Shown: positions 32,756 through 42,066, counted from the first letter of the stretch. The stretch is DNA of 64,000 bases from Parvularcula sp. IMCC14364 (GCF_030758415.1 NZ_CP132334.1:868001-932000), one strand, 5' to 3'. Program-made: numbers and translations. Notes: a model not told the origin generated them from the sequence alone.

Positions 32756-33556
32756 ATGCGATTGATCCTGTCACTACTATCTATTCTTGTTCTCCTGTCG
32801 GCTTGTGGAGGCGGCGGAGGAGGAGGGGCCTCAGCTGGACCACAGGCTGTCCCGCCACCACCGCCACCGCCCCAAGGGCGCAACAGCGTTGTCATTGGAC
32901 CGATTTCCGGGTTTGGCAGTATTATCGTGAATGGTGTGCGATACGATACAAGTTCGGCGACCTTCGATGTCGATGACAATTCTGGATCAGAATCTGACTT
33001 GAAAGTCGGGCAAGTTGTGACGATCGCCGCGAGAACGGATTCATCAGGCAACGCAACGGCTCAGAGCGTGGTATTTGACGACGCCGTGCAAGGGCCGATC
33101 AGTGCGATTGATCTTGCAAATAATCGACTGACCATTCTTGGTCAGACAGTGATCATCACCGGTACAACTTCATTCGACGACAGTATTTCTCCTGCTTCTA
33201 TTGCTGGATTGTCCGTCAACGACGTTGTCGAGGTCAGCGGTCAGTTCGATGCCAATCGAGACATCATTGCCTTCCGTATTGAACCAAAGCCGGCAAATTC
33301 GGAATTTGAAGTGCATGGATTTATTGAAAATCTCAATGCAACCAATTTTACCTTCAATTTGAATTCATTGTCTGTCGATTACATGACGGCTCTCATCGAC
33401 AATGATTTCGGCGCCAATGGCCCCCAGAACGGTGATTTTGTTGAAGTCAAAGGTTCATCTTTGAATGCGAGCGGTGCATTATTCGCCAGCGAGCTCGATT
33501 TTGAGGGCAACAATGGCCAGTGTCCAGCCCATAAATTAAGTACCATTTTGATGTAG
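32756..33556 (+). pseudogene. DUF5666-like lipoprotein truncated by IS3
   Basis: An N-terminal lipoprotein signal (LLSACGGGG) is followed by a Pro-rich linker and repeated beta domains (GPISGFGSIIVNGVRYDTSS, VGQVVTIAARTD, VQGPISAIDLANNRLTILGQ), the pattern of DUF5666 proteins. Genuine sequence stops at GNNGQ where the IS3 copy starts at 33521; the last 11 residues come from IS DNA. DUF5666 proteins are normally much longer, so the C-terminal part is lost and the fragment is likely non-functional. Confidence 0.82.
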
Positions 33557-34511
33557 AGTTTCAGGTATTGGTGTGCGCATGTTGAGAGCTTGATGTGGAC
33601 GGATGGTATTGTACTGTTTGAGCCATTTATTGATGACGGTTTTAACTTGCTCTATCGTAGTGAACCATTCAGCATTGAGGACTTCTCTTCGTAAGGTGCC
33701 ATTGAAGCGTTCGTTATAGCCGTTTTCCCAAGGTGAGCCTGGATAGATACGGATCGGTTTGATACCAACCTTGGTCAACCATTTCTGGAAGTTCTCCGCT
33801 GCGAACTCTGGGCCGTTATCTGACCTTATAAACTCTGGCTTTCCATGACATAAGCACAATGGGTACAGAGCCTCTAATACTTCCGCATTCCCTATCTTTG
33901 GTTTTACAGCGACACAGAGAGCTTCTCTGGTGTATTCATCAAGGACGGTCAACATTTTGTAGCTACTCCCATTGCTGAGGCGATCATGAACAAAGTCGAT
34001 GCTCCAGATATGGTTCTCATACTTTGGCCGTAACCGGATGACAGAGCTGTCTTTGTGATACAGGCGTTTCTTTTTCTTATGGCGTTTGGGTTGCTGTAAG
34101 CCTTCTTCCCGCCAAAGCTTTTCTATTTTCTTGTAATTAGACCTTCCAGCCTTCAATCTGCAGTAACTTGGTTATCTTGCGATAACCGTACCGACCATAT
34201 TGTTTGGCTAATCGAATAAGAGCCAGGCGAAGCCTGTCCTCATTATCTTTGGGTCGGTTAAGATAACGCTGAGAGGAACGGGGCATACCAACCGTTTTGC
34301 AGGTCCGCCGCTCAGACGTATTCAGTCTTTGACGTGCCTTCACAATGGCCTGACGTAGATCGGTGACCGTCAGACCTTGGGCTTTAAAACATCAAGTGTT
34401 TCTTTGAGAATAAGCTTGTCTAGTTCAAGCTCGGCAACAATTTTCTTCAGACGCTGGTTCTCTTTCTCGAGACCTTTAAGTTCAGATAACTGGGACTTGC
34501 CCATGCCGCCA
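33521..34511 (-). mobile_element. IS3-family copy 2, truncated
   Basis: Starts TGTCCAGCCC at 33521 exactly like copy 1 at 6783 and is nearly identical to it up to 34511, where it breaks inside orfA (copy 1 reads on, this copy jumps into IS66 sequence). The orfA start and the right inverted repeat are missing. It lies in the same orientation as copy 1, 27 kb away. Confidence 0.9.
33536..34343 (-). pseudogene. Frameshifted IS3 transposase OrfB of copy 2
   Basis: Compared with copy 1, one extra A (near 34138, AATTAGACC against AATTGACC) shifts the frame between KLLQIEGWKV and NYKKIEKLWREE. The rve core downstream is otherwise preserved, including the Asp, Asp and Glu motifs. A stub of orfA (34380-34511, upstream in the gene) remains. 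This copy cannot move by itself. Confidence 0.88.
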
Positions 34512-34933
34512 GATCACCGACGACAGGTCAGGCAGGAACATGCAAAGCCGCTCTTGTCTGACTTGCAGGTGTTCCTGGAAACATCATTGCCTAACATCCC
34601 TGGCAGGTCTGATCTTGCAATGGCGATTCGCTATGCCATTACTCAGCTCAAGAAGTTGGTCGTGTACCTCAGCGACGGCCGCCTCGAGATTGACAATAAG
34701 GCCGCCGAGAGATCGATGAAGAACCTCGCCGTCGGCAAGAAAAACTGGTTGTTCGCAGGCTCTGACAGAGGTGGAGAACGTGCTGCTACGATCTATCCCT
34801 GATCGAAACAGCCAAACTCAACAAGATCAACACCCAGGAATGGCTCGCCCATGTGATCAGCGTCATCAATGACTATCCAAACAAACAGATTGATGATCTA
34901 TTGCCGTGGAACTGGAAACTTGAAAACCAATAG
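34512..34933 (+). pseudogene. IS66-family TnpC C-terminal fragment, frameshifted
   Basis: Translation from 34512 gives KPLLSDLQVFLETSLPNIPG, AITQLKKLVVYLSDGRLEID then NKAAERSMKNLAVGKKNWLF, the C-terminal core of IS66 transposases with the final catalytic Glu in NKAAERSMK. A frame break at about 34795 (TATCCCTGATCG) ends it early; the next frame resumes with LIETAKLNKINTQEWLAHV and DLLPWNWKLENQ before TAG. The N-terminal two thirds are absent. Confidence 0.85.
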
Positions 34934-34953
34934 TCCAAGAACGGACGGTCACG

Positions 34954-35133
34954 ATGCAGGCGGCATTGCAGGAACGTTTGTACTATCCGGCTGCGTTCTC
35001 GGCGCATTCAATTAAACTGAACTTTACCCCCCGTAGGTATATCGTCAATATCCCAGAAGCGATCCTCTGGCGTCGCCAGGCAGATTCCGCGCGATATTGG
35101 TCAGCGCGTCATAACGTTTTACCGTTTGATTAA
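34954..35133 (+). CDS. Possible small protein or gene remnant, 59 residues
   Basis: An ATG at 34954 opens 59 codons: LYYPAAFSAHSIKLNFTPRR, then IPEAILWRRQADSARYW and a stop after NVLPFD. The composition looks coding but no family is recognised, and there is no clear ribosome-binding site. It could be a C-terminal remnant linked to the IS66 debris. The remaining bases up to 35177 show nothing else. Confidence 0.25.
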   Translation: MQAALQERLYYPAAFSAHSIKLNFTPRRYIVNIPEAILWRRQADSARYWSARHNVLPFD

Positions 35134-35177
35134 CTTAGTTGGCTACGCTGTCTGAGGCGCTGAGATTTAAGTCAAAC

Positions 35178-36695
35178 ATGAACGCACACCAGAACATACC
35201 GGACCCGTCTCGTCATACTGACCTTTCCGGCCGGATAGCCTCAGCATCGGCCACTGTGTTTATGCTTCAGGTAACTTTGAGGCTGATCGGTCTTCTAAAT
35301 ACCTTCATCCTCGCCCGAATATTGTTACCGGACGACTTTGGTCTCGTCGCCATAGGCATTTCTGTACTGCAGCTCATCCAGAATTTGACGGACATCGGTG
35401 TATCCCAAACCGTCATACGGTATCAAAACCCAACAGACACCAAATTAAACACAATCTTCACGCTGTCGCTACTGCGTGGCATTGCAATTGCTATTGTTCT
35501 AATACTCATTGCACTGAATGCCACTTTTCTGTTTCAGGATCCGCGGGTGCAAGTGCTAATCCTGGGACTAAGCATCATTCCGTTGCTTCACGCTGGAATA
35601 AATCCAAAATATTTTCAGTTTGAAGGACAGCTCGATTTCACGAAGGAATTTTTTACCGGCGTTACGGAAAAAATGCTTGGTGTCGTGGTATCGGTGACGA
35701 TAGCTCTGATATGGCAAACTTATCTGGCCATTGTTTTTGGCTTGATCGCAGGCACGCTCGTGAAGCTGATCCTGTCTTACTTTCTTTTGCCCTTTCGCCC
35801 TCGCCTCACCTTGGCCTCATTCAGTGAAATATGGGGATTCACAGGTTGGCTTGGTGGCGTGAGCTTCGTCACTTCCTTGAACAACAAATTGGATGTCATC
35901 ATGATGGGCCGTATTCTCGGCCCGACCCCGACCGGGATTTTCTATATCGCCGATCAACTGGCCGGGATGGCATCCACTGAAATCGCATCGCCCATTGCCC
36001 GCGCTCTGTATCCGGGCCTATCGCAAATTCAGGCTGACAGCGAGGCAATGTTGCGGTTATTTTTGCGCAGTACCGAAGTTTTGGGTGCCACAGCTCTTCC
36101 CGCAGGAATTGGCTTCGCATTTGTTGCGGACACTCTGATAGTGATCCTTCTGGGCCAGCGGTGGGCTGAAACCATTCCCATTATTCAGATTCTTGCACCG
36201 GTCTTTGGCCTGACTTGCTGCTTTTCGTCGATGTATGCGTTTGCAGTCGCCAAAGGCATGACGCGGGCACTGTGCATTCGCGAAATCATTTTCTTCATGA
36301 TCAAGGTGCCGTTGTTTCTTTGGGCAACGTTGAACTACGGCATGATGGGCGCGGCCTACGCCGTGTTTGGCAATGCGCTCATCCACTTTGCGCTTAGTCT
36401 TTTGTTGTTTGGGAAGATAAGCAGGCAACCCTTTTGGTTGCCGATATGGCGCATTCGCAGAAGCTTTGCTGCGTGCGTGCTGATGGCACTCTCCCTTCTT
36501 ATTCTGTCACCCGTTTTCAGTAACATTCCGATGAGCCTGATTCTCGTCAAGCCATTGGCCCAGGCAACGATCGGCGTCAGTATTTTTGCTCTTGTCCATT
36601 ATGTATTATGGTCAATAGAAGGAAGGCCGCCCGGGATCGAAGCTGATGCACTGCAACTTGGTCGTTCGCTTACCAAACCAAAAACAAAATCATGA
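35178..36695 (+). CDS. Polysaccharide flippase, Wzx/MOP family
   Basis: A 505-residue membrane protein with about 12 TM segments of the oligosaccharide/lipopolysaccharide flippase type (polysaccharide_synt family). TVFMLQVTLRLIGLLNTFIL, LARILLPDDFGLVAIGISVL and the later LGGVSFVTSLNNKLDVIMMG match its conserved N-terminal and central parts. ATG 35178 is chosen over a TTG at 35139, which lacks a ribosome-binding site. It would move lipid-linked sugars across the inner membrane. It converges with the acyltransferase and JmjC genes at 36758-39903, which look like capsule or polysaccharide functions. Confidence 0.88.
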   Translation: MNAHQNIPDPSRHTDLSGRIASASATVFMLQVTLRLIGLLNTFILARILLPDDFGLVAIGISVLQLIQNLTDIGVSQTVIRYQNPTDTKLNTIFTLSLLRGIAIAIVLILIALNATFLFQDPRVQVLILGLSIIPLLHAGINPKYFQFEGQLDFTKEFFTGVTEKMLGVVVSVTIALIWQTYLAIVFGLIAGTLVKLILSYFLLPFRPRLTLASFSEIWGFTGWLGGVSFVTSLNNKLDVIMMGRILGPTPTGIFYIADQLAGMASTEIASPIARALYPGLSQIQADSEAMLRLFLRSTEVLGATALPAGIGFAFVADTLIVILLGQRWAETIPIIQILAPVFGLTCCFSSMYAFAVAKGMTRALCIREIIFFMIKVPLFLWATLNYGMMGAAYAVFGNALIHFALSLLLFGKISRQPFWLPIWRIRRSFAACVLMALSLLILSPVFSNIPMSLILVKPLAQATIGVSIFALVHYVLWSIEGRPPGIEADALQLGRSLTKPKTKS

Positions 36696-36757
36696 TTTCA
36701 TATTTGTGATAATGAATACTTGAACCTAACTTCGTGAGCACGCGCCTCGATCAAGAG

Positions 36758-37600
36758 CTAAAGAACTCCAACGCGACTGAGCACCTTGCCGGTCAGGTTC
36801 TTGACCAAATCCTTTTTTTTGTTTTTGTCGGCAAGTCCAGGCTTCATACCAAGTCGGCGCAGTTTTGCGTTTATCAGATATATACGCCTTACCCGTTCGC
36901 TTGCTTCCGACCGCCAGGTAACGGACAAGGAAATTGATACTTCCTTGCCGTTCCGAACCCAATGCGGCGCCTTGACCGGAACATAAAGCGCATCGCCAGG
37001 CGTCAAAGAAAAAGTTTTTCCATGCGCCGCCATTTCGTCTGCATACTCAAGATTGCAATGGCCTCCAAGATGATAGGTTTCGTGCTGTTCCGGTGAGACA
37101 ATACGTTCATGAGCCGATGGGAAAACTGTCATTGCCTTCTCTCCCCGGATCTGCATCAGAATGTTATGCTCTGGATCAAAGTGAAAGGGTGTAATTGCAT
37201 CCGGGGACGACACGAAAATAAATCCTTCTGGCCTGTATGCTTTTCCTCTCAAAGCCTCCACTGCCGGGAACACGGGTTCCAAACAGGCCATCATTAATTC
37301 TTTATATTGAGTATCTGATTCGATATTGCGCAAAGCGACCCACGAACCACTTACATTGATGTTCTGTAACGTATCCTCAACACTCAAGCCGGTTCCCGGC
37401 GTGTTTTTCCAATCCGACTGATCAATATCGATCGCGCCCAAGTTATATTCCAGTTGATCTTCCGGCAGGGAATTTGCCAACTGTGCCAGGCGCTCAACCT
37501 TTAAAAGCGGGTGGTCTTCAAGATTATGTCGGAAACTGGTCGGTGTGTTGGGATAACCAGCCGCAAAGTGATCCAACTGATTTGAGCTAAAGTATGCCAT
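36758..37600 (-). CDS. JmjC/cupin-8-like protein
   Basis: A 280-residue soluble protein. The double-stranded beta-helix region shows the Fe(II) site HFD in AITPFHFDPEHNILMQIRGE, the KAMTVFP strand and a second His in VKAPHWVRNGKEVSISLSV, as in cupin-like JmjC oxygenases. A conserved Lys or Arg for 2-oxoglutarate is likely in the same block. Its ATG overlaps the 3' end of the GNAT gene. The substrate is unknown; the neighbours suggest a step in surface sugar or peptide modification. Confidence 0.83.
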   Translation of the reverse strand: MAYFSSNQLDHFAAGYPNTPTSFRHNLEDHPLLKVERLAQLANSLPEDQLEYNLGAIDIDQSDWKNTPGTGLSVEDTLQNINVSGSWVALRNIESDTQYKELMMACLEPVFPAVEALRGKAYRPEGFIFVSSPDAITPFHFDPEHNILMQIRGEKAMTVFPSAHERIVSPEQHETYHLGGHCNLEYADEMAAHGKTFSLTPGDALYVPVKAPHWVRNGKEVSISLSVTWRSEASERVRRIYLINAKLRRLGMKPGLADKNKKKDLVKNLTGKVLSRVGVL

Positions 37601-38726
37601 TTACTCGCCTGAACAGTTTTTCTATTTTCACCCGAACTATAGATGCAAGACTTTCAAGAGCTACCAACATTCGGGTTATCATACCAGACAAACCTGCGTC
37701 ACTCCCGATAAGGAGGGAGCCAATCTCTTTGCGCTCACCCCATAGGCTATTGACCAAAGAGTTGTCAGCTGTAGTACAAGAATCCACGCAAGAGATTTGC
37801 GGATCGGCAATGTGTCTTTTTAGAACCTCTACTTCCAATAGAGCGCCGGGCGAATAGTCCGCAAAGGCGGGATCATAGGCGACCTTGAGTGCAAAAGCTT
37901 CGTTGGTTGAGACAATATCAAGGGCATAGGCAATTGCCTCTTTGCCACAAAGAAGACGCGAAAACCGGAGATTGCCTTGAGTAGCTGCATCTTTAACGAG
38001 TATTTCAAAAAAGTTTATGTCCGCCTCACGACATAAAATTGCCGTTCCGTTTTCTTTCTTCCAGCCTGTATTTTCCATCTCCAAAAAGTCTGTCAGCCAT
38101 GTATCGATGTCTGCCGAAGCGTCCCATTGCTGAAATGACACAGGTCCCCTCTCTTCAAGCCGACGATACAATCGCCCGATATTTTTTCGTCTCTTTTTGC
38201 TTAAGGTTGAATTGAGGTAAGTGTCGTAGTCACCGTGATACCTGATCGCGGCTCGACTAAAAGCTACTGGCACTGAGTATACTCTGCGCTGAGCGGTGCA
38301 AACTTCAGATAATGCTGTGAGAAAATTGCTTTCAAGGACGACATTTTTGAGGAAACAAAATCGCTTTCTCGTTGAATCGATCCACTGACAAAAAAGCATC
38401 GCGGCCTCTTCTTCGTAGCCTTTTCTGACGAGAGGGTGTGCTAGATAGGCATGTGTATGCGCTGCCGCTTGGCAAAAAGACACCGGTAGCTTCGCGTATC
38501 CCTTGGCCCCCTCCATCAATGAAAGAAAAATCATTTTCTGTTCGTGGGAGGCATAAATAATTTCAACGTCTCTGCCGTCATATAATGACAGGGCAGCGGC
38601 AACACATTTTGGTTCAAGGAAAAGGTTGGGGGTTTCAGCGACATTTGCGAGATCACCCCAGCCTTCCTCCAACGCCCTGACTGAGGCGCTGGTCAGTGGT
38701 ATGCATTTAAAACATTGCTCTGACAT
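37587..38726 (-). CDS. GNAT acyltransferase, CelD/BcsL-like (1)
   Basis: A 379-residue protein of the FemAB/CelD type GNAT fold (Acetyltransf_6). Motif TLSKKRRKNIGRLYRRLEER is the usual basic linker helix; DFLEMENTGWKKENGTAILC and FSRLLCGKEAIAYALDIVST are the catalytic-fold blocks. ATG 38726 is assumed; GTG 38738 also fits. Such proteins acylate polysaccharide or lipid intermediates. It overlaps the cupin gene and lies close to a second, distant relative. Confidence 0.83.
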   Translation of the reverse strand: MSEQCFKCIPLTSASVRALEEGWGDLANVAETPNLFLEPKCVAAALSLYDGRDVEIIYASHEQKMIFLSLMEGAKGYAKLPVSFCQAAAHTHAYLAHPLVRKGYEEEAAMLFCQWIDSTRKRFCFLKNVVLESNFLTALSEVCTAQRRVYSVPVAFSRAAIRYHGDYDTYLNSTLSKKRRKNIGRLYRRLEERGPVSFQQWDASADIDTWLTDFLEMENTGWKKENGTAILCREADINFFEILVKDAATQGNLRFSRLLCGKEAIAYALDIVSTNEAFALKVAYDPAFADYSPGALLEVEVLKRHIADPQISCVDSCTTADNSLVNSLWGERKEIGSLLIGSDAGLSGMITRMLVALESLASIVRVKIEKLFRRVNGIL

Positions 38727-38781
38727 ACATTTCTTCACTCAAGCCCGCATTTCAAACATCGGCTCAACCCATTGACGCAGG

Positions 38782-39903
38782 TTAGCTGCCATATTGTATC
38801 CGCGGAAATGTTCCCCCTTTTAAGGTCTTGAGAAAATTTATCGCGTTCCGCCTCAAACCAGGAGGTGTAACCTCAATGGTGCTTAATTTTTGATATTGCT
38901 TCCCTAAAGAGCGCTTGTACCGCGCCTCACCGTACATCATGTCATAAGCTGTGTATCCCAAATCCGCATAATGGCGCATCGCCAAATAATGGGAGACCAA
39001 TCCAGGCTTGAAGCGATTATCATCCTCATACAGAAAGCCACTCTGATAGCTGCTGGAGGTACCGTCGTGAATGTGGTTATAAAGGCATCCTATGGTTTTT
39101 GCTCCAGCGCGGATTTCCAGTAAGCTGACCAGTTCCGGACTATCCGTGATGAGGCGCTCATGAAATTCGACGAAGTCACTATTGCCAAAAACACCCGTCT
39201 TGCCGCGTTTTTGCCAACTTGCCTGATGTAGCTCCGCTAGTTTTTTCCAGATTTCCTGTCGCTGAGCCGTGTCCTTCGCTTCAGTGACCGTGAGCGGCTC
39301 TGTTTCAGTGTAAAGCCTTATCGAACGCTGCAATTGGGCTCTGGTGTTCTTGCTGAACTGAGCAGTCTGAGGGCTTTCTACCTCACCGTCTGTAGACAAG
39401 TCTGTCGCCCAGCTGAACCCTTCCTCAACGAGGTAGCACGGCCATCCAACATCGTATGTACATTCGAGCAGTGACTCTCGTGTATTGTTATCGATGTTTC
39501 TAAACACAAAACTACCGACATTTGGAAAGCTATCGAACAGCTGCTTAAAGATTAACCTGTCGCAAATACTCTGATACCGCGGTTTACAAAGTGGTCGGTT
39601 GTACTCAACATAGATGCTGTCCAGCAAATCGTCCGCAGATTCGCTCAACCTAACCTCATGTATATGGATGCCCGGGAGTTTTCTTACTTTGTTTTGCCCA
39701 ACAATGGCACAAGCAACCAGGTCATCATCAAAAACTCGAAAGGCCGTCAGTTTTGCCCTGGTAATTGCCAGCGGCAGCCAGGCCTTTATCCAGCCAGGGG
39801 CCTGGAACACTGTATGAGAAGTCGACGCGGCCAGTTTTGTCCAGTCTGCAACCAGATGATCTACTGTTTCACCGTTCTCAAGTAAGTTTGTTTCACATTG
39901 CAT
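38782..39903 (-). CDS. GNAT acyltransferase, CelD/BcsL-like (2)
   Basis: A 373-residue protein of the same fold: FQAPGWIKAWLPLA at the start, the helix SKNTRAQLQRSIRLYTETEP, AELHQASWQKRGKTGVFGN and the C-terminal block HYLAMRHYADLGYTAYDMMY. ATG 39903 follows GGAG; an upstream frame extension to 39987 reads through IS-derived DNA and is unlikely to be original. It stands 55 bases from the next gene in the same orientation, so the three genes (36758-39903) form one operon. Confidence 0.85.
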   Translation of the reverse strand: MQCETNLLENGETVDHLVADWTKLAASTSHTVFQAPGWIKAWLPLAITRAKLTAFRVFDDDLVACAIVGQNKVRKLPGIHIHEVRLSESADDLLDSIYVEYNRPLCKPRYQSICDRLIFKQLFDSFPNVGSFVFRNIDNNTRESLLECTYDVGWPCYLVEEGFSWATDLSTDGEVESPQTAQFSKNTRAQLQRSIRLYTETEPLTVTEAKDTAQRQEIWKKLAELHQASWQKRGKTGVFGNSDFVEFHERLITDSPELVSLLEIRAGAKTIGCLYNHIHDGTSSSYQSGFLYEDDNRFKPGLVSHYLAMRHYADLGYTAYDMMYGEARYKRSLGKQYQKLSTIEVTPPGLRRNAINFLKTLKGGTFPRIQYGS

Positions 39904-39932
39904 TGACGAAACTCCGATGGCGCAGTAATTTT

Positions 39933-40280
39933 TTAAGTAACCATGATTTTGCCTCCGATGGAAGGCCGATCTGGCCGGAACCTCCACACAGTGGAGGCCA
40001 TATCGGCCGGGCGGATTGTTTCGGGAACTGGCGGTCTATAACCTAAAGACGTGTGAGGACGGATTGTATTGTACTGGCGTCGCCATTGCTCAATGATCAC
40101 TTTAGCTTCCCGCAGATGATTGAAGAGCTCTAATTTCAAGCATTCATCGCGCAACTTACCATTGAACGATTCATTATAGCCGTTCTCCCATGGGCTGCCT
40201 GGTTCTATATAAAGGGTTTTTACCCCTATACGACCAAGCCATTGTCTGACGGCCTTTGCTCGGAACTCGCTCCCCATAGA
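39933..40280 (-). mobile_element. IS3-family transposase C-terminal fragment
   Basis: Minus-strand reading gives [39 protein letters not shown] with the catalytic Glu position, and [20 protein letters not shown], the end of an IS3 integrase core. The N-terminus is missing beyond 40280 and the C-terminal tail runs into the promoter side of the GNAT gene at 39903. It is a different IS from that at 6783. Confidence 0.8.
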
Positions 40281-40504
40281 GCTGTACCAAGCAACAGCGG
40301 CTTCAATGTCGGCTACTGGGAGAGACAGGACGTCTTCTTTAAATGGAAAGGCTGCTTCTAACAGTTACATACAATTCATAATTATTATTTTGAAAAAAAA
40401 TTAAGCACTTCTACTGCAATAAAAGCACTGTAGAAAATACTACTCAATGTCTACATTGCCGCCGGATGCAGACATTCGCCAAATATGTGGACGGCCCTGT
40501 TTAG
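40281..40504. other. IS scar with a 22-bp shared IS end
   Basis: No gene is visible. At 40488-40509 a 22-base sequence starting TGGACGGCCC is identical to 6198-6219, the probable end of an IS3 element, in the same orientation. The ParB fragment begins immediately after it, so a deletion starting at this IS end probably removed the front of the par region. Confidence 0.6.
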
Positions 40505-40759
40505 GTGCTGCGGGACAAGCAGGTGATCAACGCCCTCGTCGCTGAGACCGTGGGCGATGATACGGCCAATGCCAATCTGACGGAAACAGCAAAGGTCCAG
40601 AAATCAATCCTCGCCGACGCGGTTAGCGAACAAAACGGCAGGGCGTTGCCGCCAGGATGGGTGCCGCGTTGGTTTACCTTTCCGGCCAGCCAGTATTTGT
40701 CCGAACGCGCAGCCGCGCTGGCAGAACGCCGCAGCAGGATATCCGACATAGCGGAATAA
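40505..40759 (+). pseudogene. C-terminal remnant of a ParB-like plasmid partition protein
   Basis: Reads LRDKQVINALVAETVGDDTA, then ETAKVQKSILADAV, NGRALPPGWVPRWFTFP and a terminal helix AAALAERRSRISDIAE. The block GRxLPPGW-PRWxxFP is the end of the ParB-like proteins found beside DUF736 in Tn4371-type elements. The ParB nuclease-like domain and HTH are missing to the left, where an IS end abuts. It is non-functional. Confidence 0.72.
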
Positions 40760-41174
40760 GCACATTGTTGGCTGTTGGGCCTTCGAACTGGGAGTTCCGG
40801 CAGTTGGTGTGCGCGATGGGCGATTATGGAAGGTGCACCGAACAGTCAGGTCCTGATCTCTTTTGACACGTCCGGCGCTTGCGCTTTCCCTCTCGGTTTG
40901 ATGGAAACGGATCAGACCATCCCGGCCAGAAATACCCATAGGACCTGCCACGGGCTGGCATCAGGCAAAACCGGCAATCTCAAAAATTTTCCCCGTCCGC
41001 CTGTCGGCAGGACTTCCTCGCGCACCAAAATTTGTGAGACTGCCGGTCCTTCACTGGCGTTCCGGCCTCTGAGTTTTTTGCGGATGTGACGTTTGCCATG
41101 CTGCCAGCCCGTGGCGGCGGTCCGGTGTCAGGCCGGGAGATGGTCTTCCGGCTCCATCAAAAGGAGATAAAAAG
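40760..41174. other. Intergenic stretch between the ParB remnant and DUF736
   Basis: No supported gene. The last 30 bases carry AAGGAGATAAAAAG, the ribosome-binding site for the DUF736 gene at 41175. Several long open frames on both strands lack starts and family motifs. Confidence 0.5.
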
Positions 41175-41507
41175 ATGGCACAAGCACTCGGATATGTAAA
41201 ATCACAGGAAACCGGCGGTTTTGAAGGCACGCTTGCCATGCTGACCCTCAAAACACGGATCAGTATCGTGCCGAACCAGACCAAAGCCACCGAGCGGCAA
41301 CCCGACTTCCGAATTTACGCAGGGACCGGGGCTGGCGAAATCGGCGGTGGCTGGAAGCGCACGGGCAAAAATTCGGGCCGGGAATATATATCCCTGACCT
41401 TTGCCCATCCGGCCCTTGGTCCGTCAAAACTCTATGCAAATCTCGCCCCGGCTTCCGGTCAGGATGAGGAAGAGGTACTGGCAATCCTGTGGAATCCGCA
41501 GGATTGA
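41175..41507 (+). CDS. DUF736-family protein 1
   Basis: A 110-residue protein: GGFEGTLAMLTLKTRISIVP then DFRIYAGTGAGEIGGGWKRT and SREYISLTF-like blocks (GREYISLTFAHPALGPSKLY) define DUF736, a small beta protein of conjugative elements with unknown role. A second copy lies at 56885. AGGAG precedes the ATG. It opens the mobility region here. Confidence 0.9.
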   Translation: MAQALGYVKSQETGGFEGTLAMLTLKTRISIVPNQTKATERQPDFRIYAGTGAGEIGGGWKRTGKNSGREYISLTFAHPALGPSKLYANLAPASGQDEEEVLAILWNPQD

Positions 41508-41525
41508 GCGTCATCCCCTTTTTAG

Positions 41526-41552
41526 TACCCCGCCTCATTTTGAGGCGGGGTA
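41526..41552. terminator. Bidirectional intrinsic terminator
   Basis: ACCCCGCCTC and its complement GAGGCGGGGT form a 10-base-pair stem around ATTTT, followed by ATTTATGAG on the plus strand. It stands between convergent genes, DUF736 ending at 41507 and the XRE gene ending at 41554, so it can stop both. Confidence 0.85.
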
Positions 41553-41553
41553 T

Positions 41554-42066
41554 TTATGAGTTTATTATTTCATCATACTTATTATTTTTTCGACGACGGG
41601 GGGACAATCTTGCGTCAAACAAAGCGAGTATGAGGCTGGAGGCCACATGAAAATCCTCATCTTCCAAATCAGATATCGTCTCGCCATAGATATGATAACT
41701 ACTGGTCAAAATCGTTTCAAAGAAACGTCCGGGGTCGAGTGCCAGGATACAACGCCACCATACGGGGTCATTTTTCAGTTCGCACAAGGCGAGCGTCACA
41801 GGATGAAAACCATATAATCTGCAAAACAGCGTCGCCAGTTCAACTGTCATTCTGGACTGGCCCGTCTCATATCGTGATATTTGAGATACACCGAAATGAC
41901 GGACGTTTTGTAATTGTAGCAAAGTTGATACGTCAGATTGCGCGATGCCCCGGGTCTGACGCATCAGCCTGATGATCTCTCCAGAATGAGAATTATCTCT
42001 GGTGATTTTGGTCGATGGAGCTTTCATTGGTGCCGGTTGTCCTAAGGATATGAACTGACATGTCAT
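41554..42066 (-). CDS. XRE-type HTH regulator
   Basis: A 170-residue protein with a HTH_3 domain at about residues 28-83: IIRLMRQTRGIAQSDVSTLL then HFGVSQISRYETGQSRMTVE. The C-terminal half has no recognised domain. It is read toward the terminator and is divergent from the AlpA-like gene. It may control transfer functions. ATG 42066 is kept; ATG 42027 inside the frame is equally possible. Confidence 0.75.
   Translation of the reverse strand: MTCQFISLGQPAPMKAPSTKITRDNSHSGEIIRLMRQTRGIAQSDVSTLLQLQNVRHFGVSQISRYETGQSRMTVELATLFCRLYGFHPVTLALCELKNDPVWWRCILALDPGRFFETILTSSYHIYGETISDLEDEDFHVASSLILALFDARLSPRRRKNNKYDEIINS

Noticed and set aside
32771-32870. Gly and Pro runs in the lipoprotein gene as a simple-sequence contingency locus
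   Set aside because: The codons vary and the tract is the usual linker after the lipid Cys in DUF5666-like proteins.
39904-39987. N-terminal extension of the second GNAT protein
   Set aside because: The bases are part of, or next to, an IS3 fragment, and the normal fold begins after ATG 39903, which has a good ribosome-binding site.
41559-41600. Possible second terminator after 41552
   Set aside because: The bases belong to the end of the XRE gene and no stem is formed.
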